The translations under genes were made by a program, and so were the position numbers. From contig JAKZAP010000007.1 of the NCBI GenBank assembly GCA_023053575.1, positions 17,575,508 to 17,639,507 on the forward strand: a stretch of DNA of 64,000 nucleotides. The letters run 5' to 3'. Below, one piece after another: positions 24,165-37,369 of this stretch. The notes beneath the pieces were generated by a model. It was given only the letters and a program-made list of their open reading frames with translations. It had not been told where the DNA came from and did no database searches. Position 1 is the stretch's first letter. Each line of letters opens with the position of its first letter. The stretch is from Branchinecta lynchi. Taxonomy: Eukaryota; Arthropoda; Branchiopoda; Anostraca; Branchinectidae.

Positions 24165-26089
24165 TCTTTCCATCCATTGTTTCTGTCCATCCGTCAGTCT
24201 GTCGGTCCGGGTTTTGCTAGTTTGGACACTTCCACGTAAGCTAGGACGATGAAACTTGGCAGGCACATCAGGGACCCAAAAAGATTAACTTGGAAATAGT
24301 CACTTCCTTAACCCAACCATCGTTGGGGAGTAGAAGGAGGGGGAATCCGGAATCTCCATATAGACTTTGAACGGGTGACCTCAATGGAACTTGATATTTG
24401 GAAAGATCTCGTGTCGCAGATAACCCGCTTAAAATCTGGACTGAATCCGCTATAGGGGGGGGGGGAGTTGGAGGGGTAACTGGAAATCTGGAAATCGAAC
24501 CTCTTAAAGTGGAGGGACTGGATGAAACTTGGTGGGAAGAGCAAGCACAAGTCTTAGATACATCATTGACATAACCGGACCGGATTCGGGCACTGTGGTG
24601 GGAGCTGAGGGGGGGGGGGGCGAGATTCTAGTGATCACGCGAGTTCGGTACTTCCTGATGTACTAGCACGATGAAACTCGATCCGACAATCTTGGGGGGA
24701 GTGGAAGGATGGGGAATCCAGAATCTAGTGGCATTCATAGCTTTTGAATGGGCGATCGGATTTGAATGAAACTTGGCAAGTGGAAAGAGGTGTCCTCTCA
24801 GATGTTCGTGTCAAGTCCGGACCGGATCCGATACTTGTGGGGGGAGTTGGGGGGGGGGGGGTACCGGAATTTTCGAGGGACGCTTAGCGTCGAGGGATCG
24901 GAATGGAATTTGGTGGGAAGAACAAGCATAAGCCCTAAATACGTTCTTGACCGAGCCAGATTATATCGTGGCTCTTTGGGGGGAGCTGGAGGGGGGGTTC
25001 CTGGATTTCCGATGATCGCGAGTTAGGATACTTCCAGATGCGCCAAGGACAATGAAACTTGGCAGGCGTATTAGTGAAACGACCGAATATACTTTAGGAC
25101 CAAGAACAATGCTCTAGGAAGACTTCCGTTCCGAGATACTACCATTTTGGGGGTAGTTAAGTAAAGGGGAATCCAGAAATTACTGACTTTCGTAGGTTGC
25201 GAACGGGTGGTGCAAATCGAGTGAAGGGTGATAAGAACTGATGACCTAGATACGCAAAACATGTGTCCGAACCACATGCGGCTATGGTTGGGGAGTTGTA
25301 GGGAGGGGTGCCGGAAAATTTATGCATGCGCAAAAACCAAACGAATGGGCCGAATGGGGTGCACGTTTTACAGTAGCCTACCGAGTTTATGTGACCTCGA
25401 TTTGGGTGCCAGGACCGGATCCGTTCACGGTAGGAGAAGGATGAAGTGGGAACCGGAAATTTGCAGATATGCTCCGCTTCGAGTCAAACTTGACGGACGA
25501 GAAGAAGAGATATCAGAAATGCGAAGCTTATGTGTCCTAGTCGTATTCGGCCCCAGCGGGAGGAGTTGGAGGGGGAGTCCCGGGAATTATGTGGCTCGCA
25601 TTGGGGTTAAAAGAATGAAGTTATCTCAATAAAACTTGGAAAGTAGAGAGTAGATGGATCAAATGCCTAGATGACATATTTTAGGGTCCGCACCCGATCC
25701 GAGGACGGTGGGGGTGGGGGGGGCTACCGGAATTTCCCGAAAATGCTCAGATTTGAGTGAAACTTGATATGCACTAAGAGAAGATGCTTTAGATGATCCA
25801 TTTATCTGTCCGAACTAGATTCGGCCGTGGTAGGGGGAGTTTTAGGGGGGGGATAGTATGGCACGTCTAGGGATCAAACTAGTAGATCTGAACTTGAAAG
25901 GTAGAAACGTCATTTGCCCTAGATGATCTGAGACGATGCCGGAAATGCTCAGACTCGAGTGAAACCAGATGTCCTATCCTATTTCTGGGTCCAATCCTAG
26001 GGGGTTGAAGGGAGTATTTGTAACGTTCTCGTTTAATTTCGTGCACCACCTACTCGTAAAAAATGCCATATGAGCTCGTAGCTCTTGTT
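24165..26089 (+). mobile_element. Family A element, diverged
   Basis: The head is recognisable from TTTCTGTCCATCCGTCAGTC at about 24180, although the terminal hairpin is lost. The internal units are strongly diverged but keep GATGAAACTTGG, GGGG strips and TCCGGACCGGATCCG. The tail ATGAGCTCGTAGCTCTTGTT ends at 26089. Confidence 0.75.
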
Positions 26090-26602
26090 AAACCCTGAGA
26101 CCCGAATTCAAGATGGTTTGTCCTAACTTCCTAACGTTATCTAACTCAACCTTATCTGCTATTATTACGTGGTTTTTTCGCTCTTCACAAATGAAAAAAA
26201 GGGGTTCTGTAAATTTTTTCTGTTTTGCTAAAGATCAATGGGCCTGGAGAAAGGCTTAAAACGGCAAAAGCAAAGCCTGGTTGTAAAGTATTCAACTATT
26301 TTGAATAGTTTAACATAGTAGTAAGTAATGCGAGGTGTGCTTTAACGTTGTATGATATTAAGTCCTATACTTCAATGCTGATTATATTTTTCTTGTCCTA
26401 CCGATCTCCAATATACCGCTGATGAGCAATCTCACGTCGCAAAACCGCCATAACGGAAAGCTTTTTCGTCAAAGACAAAAAATTTCTTAATTGTTCGTTT
26501 TCAAATTTCCAAGGGGAAACACCCAGTATTTTGTCGCCTTTAAAATGTCTTAAGCAGCTGATACCATTACAGTTGACGGGAAAAGCTTGTTGCTGTAATT
26601 AA

Positions 26603-27733
26603 CAAGACCAAAGCTTTCGACGGGATCCCAAAAATTCAATATCTGACCCAGACAACTTGGTCTTGTCTTTGCCAGATCCAGTCTTCGCCAGACTCCGTGA
26701 ACATTTTTACTATAAAAATTCAGAAACAGGTTAAGGCCAAATAGCTAATCATCTGAGAAAACCAAGTTCAGATATGGATTCAGCATGTGTGTTTACCCCT
26801 ATAAGTCATATCTGTTTTGACGAAAACTTCCTGTCACTTCTGCCAATTTCCCGGTTTCTGGCGAACTCCAGAACTACTTGTCCGGCGAAAAAATAAAGCT
26901 CAAAAACGAACTCAGGGTATCTTCTTTCCCCAATAATGAACATCTAATCAACTTCAAATAAAAATTTAACTTATAACAAATTTTCAGACTCAAACCGGAT
27001 TCCGGTCGAACTGTATGTCCGGGAAAAAACTGATTGTCACACACGGATTCAACACTTAACACCTTCTTACCCCTAAATCGGGTATCTAATCAACTACAAA
27101 TAAAACTTTAACTTTTAACAATTTCCCGGTTTTGGCCGGATGGTGGGCGAACTACATGTCCGGGTAGAAAATTGTTTTCACATAAGTGTGCAGCATGCCT
27201 TCTTGCCCTAAATCGAACACCTAATCAACTCCAAATAAAACTTTTAATTTTAACAAACTTTCCGGTTCTGGCCGGATTCCGGGCGAACTACTTGTCCGTC
27301 AAGAAAATGGTTTCACCATCGTGTTCGGCATGTCTTCTTACCCCTAAATCGAATATCTAATCAACTTCAGATAAAACTTTTCCTTCTAACAAACTTTCTG
27401 GTTTTGGCCGGATTCCGGGCGAACTACTTGTCCGATGACAAAATGGTTTTCACCGTCGTGTTCAGCATGTCTTCTTACCACATAATCGACCATCATATTA
27501 CCTGTTTCAAAATATTTTGTTTGCCCCTTAATTTGAACCCCCTCCCCCACCCCTAAATATAGGGCTACAAAGCCCGTCTACGAACTTGACTTATCCAGCG
27601 GCCCAACGAATCCTCACACCAAGTTTCATCAAAATATCTCATTACCTTTGAGAGTTATCGTGCTTACAGACGGACGGACAAGTTTTGCGATGTCATAGAT
27701 ATCCCTCCACTTGCGTTTTCGGATCCCAAAAAA
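26603..27733 (+). mobile_element. Family B element, longest copy
   Basis: It has the same termini as the copy at 20226. The internal marker AAATCG recurs at about 27076, 27211 and 27347, so the unit is ~136 bp. At least five units are visible, more diverged toward the start. A terminal GGACGGAC block precedes the closing GGATCCC. Confidence 0.85.
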
Positions 27734-27734
27734 G

Positions 27735-29145
27735 GAGGAATCGGTGGTATTCTTGAGGTATTCCCGTGGTGGAAATCGCAAAAGAGAACCGTCGACGAGC
27801 TAAACGTAAATTGTGGAAGAGCGTGTTTTGTAGAGTCCCACTTTGTTTGACGTCTTTCAGACTGTTCAGTTCTAGATAAAAAAAATTATTTGAGGAAAGA
27901 AAAACAAAGTAAATTCGACGGGAATAGTCTTTTGCTTCAAAACAAAAGGAGGAATTGTAATGCTATTAAGAAGTGAAAATCGAGGAAGATAACTAAACGT
28001 GAATTAGAGGAAAGTGGATTTTTTCCCTATCTAGTGTTGAGTACTCTACCGACATTATCTATGTTAGACACACATTGGGACAAAACCCACCGTTCTCGAC
28101 CAATGAGAGTATACAGTAAGTTTTATAGGTGGAGGTGGGTCGTCAAGACTAAAACTAATTTTATGGAATACTCCACACCCTTATTCTGAACTGAGCGAAT
28201 AAATGATAACTCATGACGTCTTGTTCCACATTAATAATAATAATAATACAAAGCAAGAGAAAAGGCTTTCGCCTCTAAATAAACATTGTTGAAGTAATAA
28301 ATAAACATCGTTGAAGTCTTTCTTTAGCTCGTAATTTCTAGCGAGTATCGGGCAATCGGGAACTACTGAATATTTTTCCAGTCACTTTTTCCACTAAAAA
28401 TTCATTACGAAAAATATACTGACATGCAAGTATTACTTCACATTATGTTCTGTAAAATTTAAATACGATTTTGGTTTCTTATGAATCTAATGTATCGGAC
28501 ATGGTTGTTTGATCATCTGGGTCCAACCGTGGTCTCAAAGTTGCAAGGCCTTTTTGGTATTGTGTCTCAACTTTGACTACTGATTGCTTTCTAATCATTT
28601 GCTAGTAGTAGGCTATGTATGAAACTTAGTATGAAATGTTCCAGGCTCCCAAAGCGAACTTTTCGTGACATTCATGTGACCCTGAGGCCAAGTTTCTCCA
28701 AGTTCCAGGGCCAAGATCGGGGAAGCTTTATTAAAATCAACGGCAGCTGGTAACAATATGCCTCGGTGATGGACGTGTGCCATCAAATGTTTTACAGAAT
28801 GCGCTGCCGAAAATACTTAACCGTTTAAAAAATGCAAATAGGGGTTTGAAGCTCGTGGGTTTCAGTTATTAATCAATAGCCGCGTTTTTTTTTTCGTCCT
28901 TCAGTTTGCCCCTCCAACCGTTGTTTGGCTATAAGCGTTTTCGTTATAATGCCGTTCATGTACAGCGTTGGAGCTCGCGTTGGACTGCCGTAAATAAGGC
29001 GTTTTCTTTGTTCTGTTGAACTGCCGCTTCATTCATCGTTCCTGAAACGACGAACTGAGGCGGAAAGTCAGTTTCGGTGATCAGACAAAAGAAATCAAAC
29101 TTGTAAACCAAGTCTAGAAACAGTGGGCCTGTTATACTAAAATCC
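27735..29145. other. Intronic stretch without features
   Basis: Only the (ATA)n microsatellite stands out. No supported ORF. Confidence 0.5.
28232..28248. repeat. (ATA)n microsatellite
   Basis: Six trinucleotide units, AT-rich flanks. Confidence 0.9.
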
Positions 29146-29146
29146 A

Positions 29147-29993
29147 TTTTTGGGATCCCAAAACGTGAGTAGAGGGATACCTGTGACGTCGCACAAGTTG
29201 TCCGTCTGTGAGCACGATAACTCTCGAAGGGAATGAGATGTTTTGATGAAATTTGGTGTGAGGATCCTTTGAGTGAAGGGAAAGGTCGAGTTCGTAGATG
29301 GGCTCTGTAGCCCTACATTTAGGGGTGGGGGTTCAAATTAAGAGGCAAACAAAATATTTTTGAACAGCTAATGAGATAGTCGACTAAGGGGTAAGAAGAC
29401 ATGCTGAACACGATTAAGAAAACCAGTTTCTCGCCGGACAAGTAGTTCGTCCGGAATCCGGCCGAAACCGGAAAGCTTGTTAAAAGTAAAAGCTTTATTT
29501 GAAGTTGATTAGATGGCCGATTTAGGGATAAGAAGAGATGCTGAATCCTTATGTGACAATCATATTTTACCCGAACATGTAGTTCGCCCGAATCCGGCTA
29601 AAACCGGAATTTTTTTTTATAAGTTAAAGTTATTTGAAGTTGATTAGATGTTTTGTATAGGGGTAAGGAGATACGCTGAATTCGTTATTGAGCTTTATTT
29701 TTCTGGAGAAGCAGTTCACCCGAAATTCGGCCGACACCGGAATTTGGCAGAAGTAAGGCAGGAAGTTTTGATCAGTTTCGTCAAAATAGATATGACTTAT
29801 AGGGGTAAACACTCCTGCTGAATCCATATCTGAACTTACTTTTCTCAGATGATTAGCTATTTGGCCTTAAACTATTTCTAAATAGTAAAAATGTTCAACG
29901 AGTCTGGCGAAGAGTGAATGGCGAAGACATGACCTAATTGTCTGTATCAAGTATTCATTTTTTGGGATCCCGTCGAAACCTTTGTTCTTGTTG
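29147..29993 (-). mobile_element. Family B element, minus orientation
   Basis: It runs from TTTTTGGGATCCCAAAACG to TTTTTTGGGATCCCGTCGAAAC. The internal order is the reverse complement of the copy at 26603, with three to four units. Confidence 0.85.
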
Positions 29994-30469
29994 TACTTTA
30001 TTAGAGCTGTATTAATTTAGTTCGACCTTTAGCGTATTTTTTATCTAGTTCGTTCGTGAACCGACGTTTGTGCAACGTGGCAAAAAAAACGCTAATATGA
30101 AAAAATTAAAACGACGTTTTTCCTACTGAACGACGAAGACGAACGCTGCTAATATTTGTTCAGTGTGGTGCCAGGTTTTTCGCCACCCCTCTCCCTCGAT
30201 TGGAAGGTGTTTAGCCTATATACCTCTGAACTCACTTTTTAGCCTATTGTTCCTTTTTTCCCGATTACGTTTCCTCTTCCTGTGGTTAATCGCGGAGAAT
30301 AAGTCCGCCCCTCCTTCACTTCCATCTTCAAAAATCCAGTGGGGCGTGGTCTTGAAAACTTTGAATGCGCGATTTTCGGCATTGCCGATACCGTAAATTT
30401 TACCTCAACGGTAGGTTACAATGAATCTAGATGTAGGTCTTTTTACTAATTATCATTTTTTTCAAATAT

Positions 30470-30640
30470 TCATTGAGCCCAAGCTGACTTTGAAACATAT
30501 ATTCAAATTCCAATAATACATATAACGGATACGTTAGCTACGATGCTTTGGCAGCGATATTTTGGCTTCTTGGCAAGGATCCTCGTCAGGCTGCCAACCT
30601 TCAGGGTCAACGTCGGGGAAGGAAACAAACCTTCAATAAT
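30470..30640 (-). mobile_element. Family C half-copy, diverged
   Basis: It starts at the TTGAGCCCAAGCTGACTTTG end and continues through ACGGATACGTTAGCTACG to CAGCGATATTTTGGC and GGATCCTCGTCAGGCTG, then TCAACGTCGGGGAAGGAAAC. The GAAA box is mutated. Confidence 0.65.
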
Positions 30641-30679
30641 CAATTAATGCAGTAATCAATGATGTCTTGAGTGACTAAA

Positions 30680-31465
30680 TCAATGATAGAACTTGGAGGG
30701 CGTGTAAGGGACCCGAATAGACTGACTTGAGAATAGTCGTTTCCCCGATCCGAGCATCATGGGGGAATGCAGAGATTGGGAACTCGGAATCTAGTCGATT
30801 GCATAAGTTTTTGAACGGGTGATCGTCACTGAATGAAACTTGGCAATTGGAAAGAGCTATCGTCTCAGATGTTCCATGCCAAGTCCTTCTCGGATTCGAT
30901 ACTTGTGGGGGGATTGGATGGGGGCACCGGAAAATCTCGTGAAACGCTTAGAGTCGAGGGATTGGGATGGAACTTGGTGGGAATAACAAGCATCAGCCTT
31001 AGATAGGTAATTGACAGAACCTGATCACAATACGATGAACCACATGCGACCACGGTTGGGGGAGTTGGGGGGGTGGAACTTTTTGACGGGCAAGTTGGAC
31101 AGTACCGAGTTTATGCGACCTTGATTTGTTATCTGGCATCCGGACTGGATCATGCCAAGGTAGGGGAGGGGGGGGGGGTTGCCAAGCGGGAACTGGATAT
31201 TTGCAGATAGGTTATACTTCGATTCCAGTCAAACTTCATAGACCGGAAGAGGAGAAGTCAGAGATGCGACCTTTATGTTTGCAAGGCGTATTCAGCCACA
31301 TTGGGGGGAAGATGGAAGGGGAGTCCCGGGAATGTTATGGCTCGCATAAGGACGAAACAGGTGGAGTGATTGGAATGAATCACACGGAATATTTTGTTGC
31401 TTTCTCATCTACCTTCTTGTACCTCCTACTCGTAGCAAGTGTCATATGAGCTCGTAGCTCTTGTT
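30680..31465 (+). mobile_element. Family A element, short
   Basis: It begins in the ACTTGGAGGGCGTGTAAGGGAC segment and so lacks the head hairpin. It passes through two to three diverged units and ends in CATATGAGCTCGTAGCTCTT at 31465. Confidence 0.75.
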
Positions 31466-32480
31466 TCCTTTCATTCATGAAAATATTTCACTCTCTATTC
31501 TGGGCCTAAATTCACTCTCTAAATTTGTTTGATGTGGCAACCCTGGGTGGGTTGCTGCTAGGGCTTACAGACCACAAGTTATCTTTCATTCAACACATCA
31601 AACCGTGTGCTATCTCGTGGTCGCGCGTGCCGTTTAAAAAGAGTCCCTTTTTTTACAGAAAAATTATTATTTTGTCCTGTCCTCAATTCACAACCGCAAT
31701 CGGATTCGTGCTTAGCCAATCGCGAACAAAAACGCTCATCGTGAAGTTATTTCAAATCGGGAAACTTCCTCCACGCAAGAAAACAGATTGGAAAGAGAAA
31801 ACAGTTCGTTTGATCAATACTCTCTATACTGATAAAGTGTTCTGAGTCCAAAAACGAAAGGGGCGAGACCGGTAAACGGGAAGAGGGTAGTGAGAAAATT
31901 GCTTCAGAACCTGTATAAACAAAACTACGGTTGCTGCTTCGAGATTTGAAGATACGGTTTCGACCACCATTATTGCAGATATCAGGGACATATGTTGGGG
32001 GTCTTCAAAAAGCTTCAGCGACCACTTCGGTGTTTTCGTTATAGGTTCGTTTTCGCCTAGGAGCACCTTTATCTTCCGGTTCTTTGGAAGGGAATAGCGT
32101 CAAAAACAAGTTTGACAAAGTTACCGCAGAAACAGGCTGTCATACCTTCCGTGCAACAATGGAACAAAATGTAATCACACTCTCCACATGTTTTAGTTAC
32201 CCTAAGTTAGTTACCATGTTTTCCGAAATGTCATCCCTAATCACGTATACATGGCTGACGATGAAACCCCATACAAAGCTCCGTTCTCCTGCTTGTTCAT
32301 CCTACCCGGTATTTTTATCTCTAACCTGGCCGTGTCCTGAAGACAAAAATTTATTTGGTTTATTTTTTTTGTTTTAAATGAAAATTTAAAACAAATAGCG
32401 AATGCGTTTACACGCAAATAACTAAACTATTACAAAAACCCTAGATGGGTGGGAAAGCAGGGAATTGGGATTTGGCAAAT
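31466..32480. other. Intronic stretch without features
   Basis: Open frames of 97-107 codons exist (31525 and 32084, +) but lack splice context, repeat conservation or family resemblance. Confidence 0.5.
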
Positions 32481-32489
32481 GATTTGTTG

Positions 32490-33165
32490 TTGCTTTGAGC
32501 TCTACTTCAATCTTTACTATAAACAGCAAAGTTTTGTCATTAAATACGTCGTTCACTTGAAAGAGTTTTCACACCATATCTGGCCAGCCCCGCGCTAGCC
32601 ACGGGCTTGTTGCAAGCCATGCATATAGAAGATTCATAGCTCCGTTGAGATCTATCAAAGAGGTGTTCTCCTTGTTGCTGTTGTCGATTCTATCTGTTCA
32701 TCCTTTTACTCTCTTGTGGTCACTTCGAAAGCTGACATTCGCAAAAGCAAAACATGATTCCGGCAGATAATTATTTTTTGCTTTCAGCTGTACTTCAATC
32801 TTTGTTCTTCTGTAAACAGTAAAATTGTGTTATTAAATACTTCGTTTACTTGAAATAGTTTTCCCACCATATCCGGTGAGCCCCAAGAGTTTGCGACAAT
32901 CGTATAGAAGATCCAGGAATCCAGTAGAATCGGGAATTTTGAAAGCTCCTTTGATATATACTAAAGAGTTGTTCTCCGTTTTGCTCTTACCGAGTCTGTC
33001 TGTTTTGCTCCTCCTTTTAGTCTCTTCTGGTCACGTTGGAAGCTGAAAATTGCAAAGGCAAAACATAATTCCGTTGGAGTGTATCAAAGCTTTTGCTATT
33101 ACTGCATCCGTATGTTTTGCTCACGCTTTTACTTTCTCGTGGTTCTTAAGAAAGCTGATATTCAC
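32490..33165 (+). repeat. Diverged tandem repeat, ~290-312 bp unit
   Basis: CTTTNAGCTSTACTTCAATC occurs at 32493 and 32781, and AACATRATTCCG at 32751 and 33063. Roughly two and a third copies. No gene or known family. Confidence 0.75.
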
Positions 33166-33166
33166 A

Positions 33167-33993
33167 ATAAGACCAAAGGTTTCGATGGGATCCCAAAAAT
33201 TTAATATTTGATCCAGAGAATTGGGTCTTATAGAGGTCCAGTCTTCGCCAGACTCCTTGAGAAACAGATTAAGGCAAATGGCAATAATCTGGGAAGACCA
33301 AGTTCAAATATGGATTCACCATGTGTGTTTACCCCTATAGCCTGCGTCATATCTACTTTGATGGAAGTTCCTGCCTTACTTCTGCCAAATTTCCGGTTTC
33401 AGCCGGATTCTGGGCGAACTACTTGCCTTGCAAAAAATTTAAGTTCAAAAACTGATTCAGCATATTTGCTTACCCCTAAATTGAACCTCTAATCAACTTC
33501 AGATAAACTTCAACTTTTAACAAATTTTCCGATTTCAGGCGGATTCGCGCGAACTAAGTGTCCCAGTAGAAAATGATTGTCATACACGAATTCAGCATGT
33601 CTTTCTATCCGTTAACTGAACACCTAATGAAATTCATATAAGACTTTTACCTTCAACAAATTTTCCCGTTCTGGCCGGATTCCGGGTGAACTACTTTGTC
33701 TGGCAATAAAATGGTTTTCATATTCGTGTTCAGCATGTCATCTTACCCCTGAATCGACTATCTCGTCAGCTTTTAAAACATAATTTTGTCGCCCCTTAAT
33801 TTGAAACCCCTCCCCTTCCCCTAAATCTACGAACTTGACCTTTCCCTTGACGTGAAGAACACTCACACCAAGTTCCATCAAAATATCTCATTCCCTTCGA
33901 GAGTTATCGTGCTGACGGACGGACGGACAGACGGACGGACAACTTTTGCGGTGTCATAGGTATCCCTCCACTTACATTTTGGGATCCCAAAAA
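33167..33993 (+). mobile_element. Family B element
   Basis: It starts AATAAGACCAAAGGTTTCGA then TGGGATCCC, has about four internal units, carries a (GACG)n block at 33917-33940, and ends CATTTTGGGATCCCAAAAAC. A long open frame on the minus strand here only translates the (GTCC)n block into Arg-Pro-Ser repeats. Confidence 0.85.
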
Positions 33994-34644
33994 CAGTAAT
34001 GAAGACTGAAATCCTTTCATCAGTCAGTCGATGGGAAGACGAGGTCATAAATCCTGGGGAAATAGGCTTTCTAAGGAAGGATGTGGGCTGCGCTATTGAT
34101 CCCTGAAAGCCACTCGTGGGGCCATTCGCGATGACAAGAATGCGTGTAATGCTCCTGTAAGGTTCTGGAACATCCGGGATGACCCGATAAAGCAGCGAGG
34201 GACAAGGTAGGGTAAATGAAGAGTTGTGAAACGGGAGGATTGCGGTTTGCCGTGAGTTGATCTTGACGTTTATGTCGTAGAAAAAGAGGTAGTTACCACG
34301 TGACAATCATGGAATGGGGTAAGTGGAGGATCCGATCGTGTGGAGGTCGAATAACTGACTGATTTCAGCCACGGACTTCCATGTTGTAGAAGATCTCTGT
34401 CTTCATAGCCTGTACAGCCTTCAGCTTTGATCGTATCTGGCTATCGAACAGCTCAATTCAATGGCATGTTTATCCAGTTGCCAAACCGTGCGGACATGAT
34501 TGTCTGTACTGTACAACACACAATACCGTTTCTGATCTTTTTTCTTGCGAGATAAACTGCAGCTGGCAGATTGCGAAGTTGAGAACGAGTTTGAAAGTTG
34601 ATCGCGCTTCAGCTAGGTCAAGTTGTATCAGTGTTATTTTTCAG

Positions 34645-34906
34645 GTCTGTCCCGGAATACCGAGCACCACCTCCACATCCCCTCAGCTTCAGGAATTCGT
34701 ACCTCTCAGTAGTGAGTTTGCTCGCCTCACGTGCAACGTCTCAGTCCCTCCTCCACCAATCATAGAGCGACCTCACGTGGAGTCATCTCCTCCTCCGCCA
34801 ATCAGCGAGCGACCCCGTGTGCAAGCCACACCCCCTACGCCTCTGCCAGGGTATGTTCACCCAAGCTATAAAAATGGGCCCCCTTCGGTCTACACTGAGG
34901 CGCAGA
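34645..34906 (+). CDS. Exon C of the CaaX-ended protein gene (proline-rich repeat exon)
   Basis: The exon follows a GTTATTTTTCAG acceptor in phase 0 and ends at CAGA|GTAGGT, leaving one base (A) of the next codon. It encodes 87 complete codons (residues 112-198). The middle holds a near-duplicate proline module, PPPPIIERPHV then PPPPISERPRV, followed by a TPPTPLPG stretch. Such PPPP runs are typical ligands for SH3, WW or profilin-type domains, so a scaffold or adaptor role is an inference. The single base left at the donor combines with the AA at the start of exon D to make Lys199, which supports the junction. A second in-frame AG lies a few codons downstream (CTTCAG|GAA), so acceptor choice could vary. 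Confidence 0.75.
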
Positions 34907-36129
34907 GTAGGTGGCACTTTGATTTCTTATTTTTTGTTTGCACTTTAACCCCCTCGTCCTCTCGTCACAGTAGATGTCTCTGCACTCTTCTATCTTAGGA
35001 ATGTTGAGAAGTACGGTTGAACGGGTCAGGGAATTCGGAAGTACTTCGAATGTAATGGAACTTTCCCCTCGAGTTTGAACTTCTCTGGTCGTCTAATCTG
35101 GATTTTGTGTTTGTCCAAGGGGTATCAGAAAAGATGGTCTTTTAACTTTTTTTTCAAGTTTCTCTGATCCTTATACCTATGCGAATATCGCAAAACTTTA
35201 TTTTTTTTTGAGATTTACAATCTGGTAAAATAAAAAAATTAAAAAAATTTTGATGGTGCTAAACGGGAAAGTCAGCTTAGATTAATTTAGAGACATTTCG
35301 ACAAGGTTTCTTCTTGGCAAATATTCAGGCTCAAGCTTGAAAGAACCTGTGATCATACATCTCAAATGCGAACATGAATTTTATCTGTTTTTTCGTCAGC
35401 ACCGTCAAATAGAAGAGAATATAATAGTGTTTAATCAGCCACGATTAAGCCATACACAGATTATTTATAGACACCACATGCCGATATAATTATGCATCGC
35501 AAACAGGGCTAGTACAACACAGAAAATAAACTATCCTATTTAAATTTCCCTTCATGTAATCTTCATATGGCTCGCAGTCATAAAATTCAGAGAAGAGTAA
35601 AAGTAAAGTTAAAGTAAGGAATCCGTAGTGAGATCCATAGAACTTTATGGAAAGTTAAACGGGCGGTCCTGTTCTAAAATACACGTGACCTCACATCTGA
35701 GCACAACTATTGCGTGTTACATCGTGCATGTTATGCCCATGCGTATCAGTGCATTTGTTCTTCTTCTCAGTACAGATAATAATAAAAAAAAAAAGAATTT
35801 TTCACAAAAATTTGTGAACTTTAAAATCAACGGGCGACTGAATCAGCAGTTCCGTAGCAACCCCCTACCCCCCCCCCTCCCTCCCACCCTGGGTACGGCC
35901 CTTTACATCAGTACTAAACAAATCTTGTAGACCTATTTGTAAACTTAAGGTACAATTCGCACTAGATAACGTTTATGTTCCAACATTCGAACGTACGAAA
36001 TTCCTTTGAAATTCTTTTGGGTTTCTCAGATATTAAAAACTAGTCTCGGTCGTTTTCAGCCTCGCGCAACTGACGAGAAACAAGAAGAAACTTTCGTAAC
36101 CGGTATTTCAACCAATGAGCTCTTCAGAA

Positions 36130-36375
36130 GCGATAATCTTGCGACCCTATCCGCGATAAAAAGCGAATTTTCGTCAAAACAGTTGATTTTTTTCACGAAA
36201 ACAGTCGTTTTTTTCTGAAAATTGGTCGATTTTTCGTCAAAATAGTCGTTTTTCTGAAAATCAGTGGATTTTTCTGAAAGTCAGTCGATTTTTTTCGAAA
36301 ATGTCATTTTTATTGTTGAAAACAGTCGTTTTTTCGGAAGCGATAATCTTCCGACCCTATCCGCGATAAAAAGCG
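36130..36375 (+). repeat. Short tandem array between two direct copies of a 38-bp segment
   Basis: AAGCGATAATCTTGCGACCC and AAGCGATAATCTTCCGACCC (each continuing TATCCGCGATAAAAAGCG) bound an array of 20-27 base units of the form TTTTTCTGAAAATCAGTCGA. The array is A/T-rich and all in one orientation. Confidence 0.8.
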
Positions 36376-37369
36376 CTTCTCGCTTTTTCTTTAACGAGAA
36401 TTGTGCCCCATGTCCACAAGCACCCTAGTGCCTCTGTGTGTTCTGCAGGAAGTTCGGAAACTCGGGAATGAGAAAGGGTGGAACGATTAGGGAGGTCGGG
36501 TTAACCACTAATATAGGTACGATGGATCCTTTAACACAAGTAGTTCCTTCGTCTTTACCTGTCTCCCTTTTAACCAGGAATGTGTATTACTCCTTGGCAG
36601 TCCTGGGGAAGTATTTTTCGAAACCAGGGAAATTGGCAGAGAAAACCCCTAAAAGCTCCTCGCCTCTGCAGAAAGCAGAAAACAATATGTATTTACGTCC
36701 ATCTCCGACTGTGTACGCCATCTGTTTCCTCGTCCCTCCTCGAGTCTTACAGATAGCTCTGACTAGGTCGCAGTTAAAGTGCGAGTAGACCGTTTCTGAT
36801 TCGTTAGTAGGCCTGCAGGGTGTCTCAAGTGGGAACCGGAATGAATCCTTGCTTTTTGTTTTTATTGCTTACTAGTGCGCTTCATGGACTGCTTGTTTTT
36901 TCTCCAACTGTATCTCCATCAGTTTTTTTTTGTCTCCATCTCACTGAGAGCAGACAACAATTCAAGTACACTGGCGGGGATCTCTGAAGCTTATAGTTCC
37001 ATAGGATAGTTATGATAAGATCATATAGAAGGCAGAGTACAACGGGTCCTTTAAAACTTCCTCCAGTGAATCGAGGATAGCAAGCCGCAGGACATTATTA
37101 CCAAGTTTGGGAATAATCTGCGTTCCCACTCAAATTTCAGCACCTATTTCCAGCCCCATGTTGCCCACCAAAACCACGATTACCTCGAGCTATAGCACAA
37201 AAACATCCGGTTCGCAACCCCATGGGTGCAAGAACCGCATAAAGAGCTGCGTACCAGCGTTGAGGTCTTGAATAAGTAGTGACAAACGTACCCCCACGAT
37301 GTTCTAACTGTTTAATGCTTTATTTTGACTGGTTGTTTCGTTATTATGTTTAAATTACCTATTACGATG

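Larger units (their letters stand above)
13840..34644 (+). other. Intron 2 (20.8 kb)
   Basis: GTAAGA donor and TTTTTCAG acceptor, phase 0. It is filled with repeat families A, B, C, D, F and G (listed separately). No intact host ORF is supported within it on either strand. The intron length depends on exon B being real; without exon B, introns 1 and 2 would fuse to about 26 kb. Confidence 0.6.

Noticed and set aside
21539..27733. CRISPR-like interpretation of the regular repeats
   Set aside because: Units are 136 and ~282 bp with no unique spacers, in a eukaryotic intron. They are ordinary tandem repeats inside mobile elements.
33878..34306. 142-codon minus frame containing VRPSVRPS
   Set aside because: The Arg-Pro-Ser repeat is only the translation of the family B (GTCC)n block.
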